Of a DNA stretch of 10,116 bases, positions 6,018 to 10,116 are shown piece by piece. The stretch is from Fibrobacterota bacterium (lineage in GTDB: Bacteria > Fibrobacterota > Chitinivibrionia > Chitinivibrionales > JANQEN01): positions 1-10,116 of the forward strand of contig JAUXBV010000065.1 in NCBI GenBank assembly GCA_030619215.1, written 5' to 3'. How positions within the stretch are numbered: position 1 is the first letter of the stretch; every line of letters starts with the position of its first letter. Made by a program: the position numbers and the translations under genes. Below the pieces are notes generated by a model. The model saw only the letters and a program-made list of their open reading frames with translations. It was not told the origin of the DNA and did no database searches.

Positions 6018-7514
6018 ATGATGAATAAAAAAATTTTATCTGCATATCTCATTTTTGCCTTTTTATTGCTGCCCAATTATTCTTTTGCAGGAAGAAAAAT
6101 AGTTGTTCCCCATGATTTTCCGTCAATCCATGCTGCCCTCGGTGAGGCGGATGAGGGTGACACCATTTATGTGATAAAAGGAACTTACGATGAAAATATT
6201 GCACTTACAGACAATGTAGTTCTAATAGGGCAGGAAATGACCAAGACAATTATTAACGGCAGACGCCTTGGCCCCTGTGTTATTGGAGCTGACGGGGCAA
6301 TAATTATGGGATTTACTATATATAACGGGACAACAGGAATCCTGTGTAAAAATACGAGACCCGTTATTAAAAATAACTTTATCGTTGATAATAAAGGTGC
6401 GGGAATACATGCATTAATAGCACTACCGGAGATTAAAAATAACGTCATTTATAGAAATGAGTGGACAGGTATTTTTTTGGAGTCAACAAGGGGCAGCCGG
6501 ACTTCCATAGACCATAATGTGATTTTGGAGAATGGCTATTGCGGAATTTTCTGTGCACATCGTACAGAGGTGCTTGTCAGGAATAATATTCTTTACAAAA
6601 ATAAGCAGTATGGTATTTTCATCGCTCCAAATGCGAGGAAGACCAGAATTATCTACAATAATATTTATGAAAACAGAAGACCGTATAATCCGGATGCTGT
6701 TGTAAATCAGACTAATATCAGTAAAGAGCCTGTCTTTATCTCTCCCGTTCACCCTGATTATAATTACTTTGTAAAGGATGTATCTTCATGTAAGGGTACT
6801 GGAGAAAATGGCACAGATATAGGCCTTATCACTGAAAAGATGATTGAGGTGCTGAGCACGGACCGGGATGGCGACGGGATACTTGACGATGTGGATCAAT
6901 GCCCGGATGTTGCGGAAGACAAAGACGGCTTTGAGGATGAGGATGGCTGCCCGGATTTTGATAATGATGGTGACGGGATATCCGATAACAATGATCAGTG
7001 CCCGAACGACCCGGAGGATTTGGACGGTTTTCAGGATGAGGATGGCTGTCCGGATACTGATAATGATATGGATGGCATCATAGATATTGAAGATAACTGT
7101 CCCAATAATCCTGAGACGGTAAACGGATATAAGGATCAGGACGGCTGCCCTGATGAAAAACCAAAAGAGATCAAGCAGGCACTCATTTTAAAGGGTGTGA
7201 ATTTTAAGACAGCAAGTGCGGAGCTTTTGGAAGAATCATATTATGTGTTGGAAAAAGTGTACAATAGTCTTGAGGCGTATCCTCATGTGCGGGTAGAGAT
7301 TGCGGGCCATACGGATAGCCAGGGAAGTGATTCCTATAACATGGCATTATCGTATGACCGGGCAAAATCGGTGATGAAATATCTGGTGATGAGAGGAATT
7401 TCTCAGGATAAACTGGTTGCACGGGGTTACGGTGAGACCCAGCCGATAGCTGACAATAATACTGCGGATGGCCGGTATGAAAACAGGCGGGTGGTAATCA
7501 CTCCTTTTAAATAA
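6018..7514 (+). CDS. secreted parallel beta-helix protein with TSP3 repeats and OmpA peptidoglycan-binding domain
   Basis: A predicted envelope protein of 498 residues. A signal peptide with probable cleavage after SFA (residue 24) leads into a right-handed parallel beta-helix at about 28-270, with recurring short strands and Asn ladders (IKNNFIVDN, IKNNVIYRN, VRNNILYKN, IIYNNIYEN), as in NosD/pectate-lyase-like folds. Residues 282-380 are Asp-rich TSP3-type calcium-binding repeats with regularly spaced cysteines. Residues about 386-498 are an OmpA C-terminal domain: Asp433 in GHTDSQG and Arg448 in SYDRAK are 15 apart, as are OmpA Asp271 and Arg286, which bind diaminopimelate in peptidoglycan. 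The protein is therefore probably tethered to the cell wall and presents the beta-helix in the periplasm or outward. I see no lyase catalytic site, so a binding or structural role is as likely as sugar cleavage. An in-frame TAG at 6009-6011 fixes the start at one of two adjacent ATGs (6018 or 6021); no Shine-Dalgarno is visible. The next gene follows after 51 bases. Confidence 0.88.
   Translation: MMNKKILSAYLIFAFLLLPNYSFAGRKIVVPHDFPSIHAALGEADEGDTIYVIKGTYDENIALTDNVVLIGQEMTKTIINGRRLGPCVIGADGAIIMGFTIYNGTTGILCKNTRPVIKNNFIVDNKGAGIHALIALPEIKNNVIYRNEWTGIFLESTRGSRTSIDHNVILENGYCGIFCAHRTEVLVRNNILYKNKQYGIFIAPNARKTRIIYNNIYENRRPYNPDAVVNQTNISKEPVFISPVHPDYNYFVKDVSSCKGTGENGTDIGLITEKMIEVLSTDRDGDGILDDVDQCPDVAEDKDGFEDEDGCPDFDNDGDGISDNNDQCPNDPEDLDGFQDEDGCPDTDNDMDGIIDIEDNCPNNPETVNGYKDQDGCPDEKPKEIKQALILKGVNFKTASAELLEESYYVLEKVYNSLEAYPHVRVEIAGHTDSQGSDSYNMALSYDRAKSVMKYLVMRGISQDKLVARGYGETQPIADNNTADGRYENRRVVITPFK
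6861..7157 (+). repeat. TSP3-type calcium-binding repeat tract within the beta-helix/OmpA gene
   Basis: Encodes residues 282-380. Six cysteines (295, 311, 328, 344, 361, 377) alternate at spacings of 16 and 17, defining a 33-residue double repeat. Each unit carries Asp/Asn-rich loops such as DRDGDGILDD and DNDGDGISDN followed by QCP or GCPD. In thrombospondins such repeats wrap calcium ions and are disulfide-linked; in bacterial OmpA-family proteins they form a rigid calcium-stabilised spacer before the peptidoglycan-binding domain. The last unit is degraded, with NGYKDQDG instead of the fuller Asp pattern. Confidence 0.85.
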
Positions 7515-7565
7515 TTCTATTTTAGGATACTTTTAGTAAATTTAATAAAAGAATTAAAGATTAGA

Positions 7566-9998
7566 ATGACATACAGAAAAATTTTTCTTTTAGCGGTTTT
7601 ATTGGGTATTAGCGCAGCAGTAGCGGATATCAAACCAACCGGTGGTTTTGATGCTCCCTATTTTCAGGCTGACTATATACAGGACCTTTCTGAATGGAAT
7701 GCAGCCCTGGTAAACCCGGCTTTATTATTTCGTGTTAATCAATATCGCCTTGAAGCCGGCTTTTACCGGTGGGGAGGAGTTAACCCGGTAGGCGATGAAC
7801 TTGGGTATAATCAAATTACCGGCATTATTCCTATCCGATTACGACATACTCTTGGTTTGACCTTTATTACCAGCGGTTCAGATTTTGAAAAGTCCGCAAT
7901 TGACCCCCAATCCAATATCATACCCCTTGGAGAAGATGAACACCGGGAAAGATGGCTAATTGGTCATTATAGTTTTAGAGTACTCCCCTGGTTATCGATC
8001 GGATGTAACCCGAAAGTGGTTTTTCAGCGTCAACCGGCACTTATTTTGGGTGAAGACCGGGGTGATTTGAGCTATGGATTCGGTCTGGATATTGGAGCAT
8101 ATGCAAATATGTTTGATCATTACAGATTCGGGGATCTTGGCGTCAGCGTAAATTTCCAGGATATCGTGCCGGCAAATCTGAAATGGAAAAATCCCAGTGG
8201 TGAGACGGCAAGTCAGTTGATGACAACCCGGCTGCGGGCGGGATTACGATACGCTGTAATGAATGACAGACTGATTTTTGATTCTGAGGCGGTCATTGAT
8301 AATGTTTTTGAAAGAATGTGGGATTTTCTGATTGACATAACTGAAAAGGGCGATTATGTCGTAGATACTATTTTTGACCCGGATAGTAACATTGTGGGCT
8401 TTGATACAACGTATGAGGGTGATCCTCTTGAATCGTATCTTGATATAGTGGGAAGGTTCAGCTTTCATTCAAGATTTCAATGGATCCCGCAGGTATGGTT
8501 CAAAATCGGTTGGGCGAATAATAATATTCCCTATATCGGATTTAATTTTAATATTATTTACCTCTGGCCGGAGATGATAAATTATGTAAGCCTTGACGTC
8601 CATTTCGGGTACAGTATTAATGAATTGGAACGTGGGGCAACCGGCATGATCAAAGTAGCGACTGATTTTGGCCCCACCCGGGAGCAAAGGGAATCAAAGA
8701 GGCTTTATGAGAAACTGATATTAGCCCCTATGAATGCGTATAATGAGGCAATGCGCCTGTATAAGGCAGAAAAATACTGGGAGGCGTCATTTGCGTTTGG
8801 AAAGGTTCTCTCGCTTTTTCCAAATTTCCATTTGAGTGACAAGTGTACCTATTATATGGGTGATTGCTATACGCAGCTGCGTTTACACGGTGTAGCAAGG
8901 GAGGTTTATAAAGAGGGGCTTGCTGAGTACACGACATCGGAGATGAGAGCCAATTATCTATATGGTCTGCAGATTCTTGATTATCGCGAAGGCAAATATA
9001 AAGATGCTCTTAAAAATCATGCATTTATCTCTAACTTGTATTCGCAAAGCGAGATTAAGCCCGATGCAGATTACCTTGCGGGCGAGATCCATTTTCTTCA
9101 GAAAAATTACAGCGCAGCGAGCAAGACTCTAAACCAGATTCCTCCAGATGCAGCCTGTTACAACTATGCACAGTATACTTTAGCTGTAGTAAATATCGCG
9201 AACAACAAGCTTGATATTGCTATTCAAAATTTGAGGAATATAGTTACTGACACCGCAATAGGCGAGGCTGAGATTCTATTACAGGAAGCAGCGGATGTTA
9301 AGCTGGGACAACTCTATTTTGAGCAGGTAGAGCTGAGAAAAGCAGTTGAGGCATTCAAGCGAGTCCCTGAAGATTCCGACCATGGAGATGAAGCCTTGCT
9401 CGGTATTGCCTGGTCCTGGATTAAAGTTAACCGTCCCCAGGAATGTTTGGCTGCCATTCAGACCCTCATTTCGATGCACCCCAACTCGCCGCTGGTACCT
9501 GAGGCTTATTTGGTAAAAGGTTATTCGTTAATACTGCTCAGACAGAATAATGAAGCATTAACTGCTCTCGATGAGTGCATGCGGTTCTGTAAAACAGATT
9601 TTGAGTCAGAGGAGGACCTTTCTGTTAAAAAGGAGAAAATCAGACAGGTTGAAATTGATTTCATTCCAACTGGTAATAGAATTAAGAAGAATGCGCTACG
9701 TAAACCTACCGATAAAATTATATCTGAACGGACCGGGCTAAAATCGGAGTTTAATAAGTTTGATAAAGAATCAAGGAATTTTTTCTATTATTCATTATTG
9801 GTGGAAGATAACAAGAAGTTTTTCCGCAGGAAAGAGCAAATTTTAAATGATGCGGAATATGCCATCGCAAAGGTGCATAAGATAATCGGTGCAAAGAAGA
9901 AAAAAGCGCTCATTAAAAAGGATTTGAAGAAGCAGGAAAAGCTGGATGATGAAATAGAAAAAATTAAAAAAGAGCTTGAAGACCTTGAGGAGGAGTAG
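7566..9998 (+). CDS. predicted outer-membrane barrel with periplasmic TPR domain and coiled-coil tail
   Basis: An 810-residue exported protein of unrecognised function. The signal peptide ends at AVA (residue 20). Residues about 25-370 are rich in alternating aromatic and small residues typical of beta-barrel strands, and the early EWNAALVNPALL (43-54) recalls the NPA motif near the start of PorV/PorQ and UPF0164-type barrels; that match is by eye only. From about 385 to 680 the sequence becomes helical with TPR-like pairs (AEKYWEASFAFGKVLSLFPN, REGKYKDALKNH, VELRKAVEAFKRVPED, RQNNEALTALDECMRF). Residues about 685-810 are highly charged and end in a probable coiled coil (KLDDEIEKIKKELEDLEEE). 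With an even strand number the TPR part would sit in the periplasm. The start is preceded by AAAG at 7557-7560 rather than a good Shine-Dalgarno. It probably shares a transcript with the beta-helix/OmpA gene upstream. An alternative reading is a soluble periplasmic beta domain rather than a true barrel. Confidence 0.75.
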   Translation: MTYRKIFLLAVLLGISAAVADIKPTGGFDAPYFQADYIQDLSEWNAALVNPALLFRVNQYRLEAGFYRWGGVNPVGDELGYNQITGIIPIRLRHTLGLTFITSGSDFEKSAIDPQSNIIPLGEDEHRERWLIGHYSFRVLPWLSIGCNPKVVFQRQPALILGEDRGDLSYGFGLDIGAYANMFDHYRFGDLGVSVNFQDIVPANLKWKNPSGETASQLMTTRLRAGLRYAVMNDRLIFDSEAVIDNVFERMWDFLIDITEKGDYVVDTIFDPDSNIVGFDTTYEGDPLESYLDIVGRFSFHSRFQWIPQVWFKIGWANNNIPYIGFNFNIIYLWPEMINYVSLDVHFGYSINELERGATGMIKVATDFGPTREQRESKRLYEKLILAPMNAYNEAMRLYKAEKYWEASFAFGKVLSLFPNFHLSDKCTYYMGDCYTQLRLHGVAREVYKEGLAEYTTSEMRANYLYGLQILDYREGKYKDALKNHAFISNLYSQSEIKPDADYLAGEIHFLQKNYSAASKTLNQIPPDAACYNYAQYTLAVVNIANNKLDIAIQNLRNIVTDTAIGEAEILLQEAADVKLGQLYFEQVELRKAVEAFKRVPEDSDHGDEALLGIAWSWIKVNRPQECLAAIQTLISMHPNSPLVPEAYLVKGYSLILLRQNNEALTALDECMRFCKTDFESEEDLSVKKEKIRQVEIDFIPTGNRIKKNALRKPTDKIISERTGLKSEFNKFDKESRNFFYYSLLVEDNKKFFRRKEQILNDAEYAIAKVHKIIGAKKKKALIKKDLKKQEKLDDEIEKIKKELEDLEEE

Positions 9999-10116
9999 CA
10001 AAATACCGAGTGTCGCTTTTTAATGTTTTAAATTTAAAATTATTAATTATTATTTTTCTTATCATATATATTATATTAAATTTTAAGCTTAATTCAAGAA
10101 TAATAAAATAATATGT
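9999..10116. other. AT-rich non-coding end of window
   Basis: After the stop codon there are 118 bases of nearly pure A/T sequence. A 14-bp palindrome, TTTTAAATTTAAAA (10026-10039), and the HindIII-containing TTAAGCTTAA (10083-10092) are visible. The only G/C-containing hairpin (CGA/TCG followed by a five-T run near 10015) has three base pairs and is too weak to call a terminator. No gene start can be supported before the window ends. Confidence 0.5.

Noticed and set aside
6868..7083. 71-residue frame rich in Met, Arg and Ile within the TSP3 tract
   Set aside because: It is the shifted reading of repeated Asp/Gly codons; its own repeats mirror the TSP3 period.
7530..7551. CTTTTA/TAAAAG hairpin between the two rightward genes as a terminator
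   Set aside because: Six A/T-rich pairs with a 10-base loop and no T-run; the 51-base gap fits an operon better.

Overview
The window holds four complete protein-coding genes and no RNA gene, mobile element or CRISPR array that I can see. The coding DNA is moderately AT-rich and the gaps are strongly AT-rich. Three of the four proteins are built for a Gram-negative envelope: exported, outer-membrane barrel or peptidoglycan-anchored. Multi-domain proteins of this style (peptidase/propeller/Omp85 fusions, TSP3-OmpA proteins, barrel-TPR proteins) and the lack of good Shine-Dalgarno sequences suggest a member of the Fibrobacterota/Bacteroidota/Ignavibacteria (FCB) side of the bacterial tree. That placement is inference from gene style, not from a marker gene.

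Layout. Bases 1-121 are a leader with a possible promoter. Bases 122-1915 (+) encode guaA, a GMP synthase of the long type, with a C-terminal dimerisation region that resembles the eukaryotic enzyme more than the E. coli one. Bases 1916-2062 separate it from the converging next gene and contain a hairpin flanked by an A-run and a T-run that can serve as terminator for both. Bases 2063-5431 (-) encode a 1122-residue envelope protein: signal peptide, HExxH metallopeptidase domain, six TolB-like propeller blades, acidic Ser/Thr-rich linker and a C-terminal Omp85-type barrel. Bases 5432-6017 are a very AT-rich divergent control region with a strong candidate promoter, a 14-bp inverted repeat and a 9-bp direct repeat at 11-bp pitch. 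Bases 6018-7514 (+) encode a secreted parallel beta-helix, calcium-type TSP3 repeats and an OmpA peptidoglycan-binding domain. Bases 7566-9998 (+) encode a predicted outer-membrane barrel followed by TPR helices and a charged coiled-coil tail. The window ends in AT-rich non-coding DNA.

How they may work together. guaA is housekeeping and looks like an unrelated neighbour. The two rightward envelope genes lie 51 bases apart and probably form an operon; the leftward gene shares their upstream region. One coherent reading (inference) is an outer-membrane module: a wall-tethered beta-helix protein, a barrel with a periplasmic TPR scaffold, and a barrel-anchored propeller with a metallopeptidase domain. 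No substrate or phenotype can be read from the sequence. This cluster is the part of the window most likely to hold undescribed biology.
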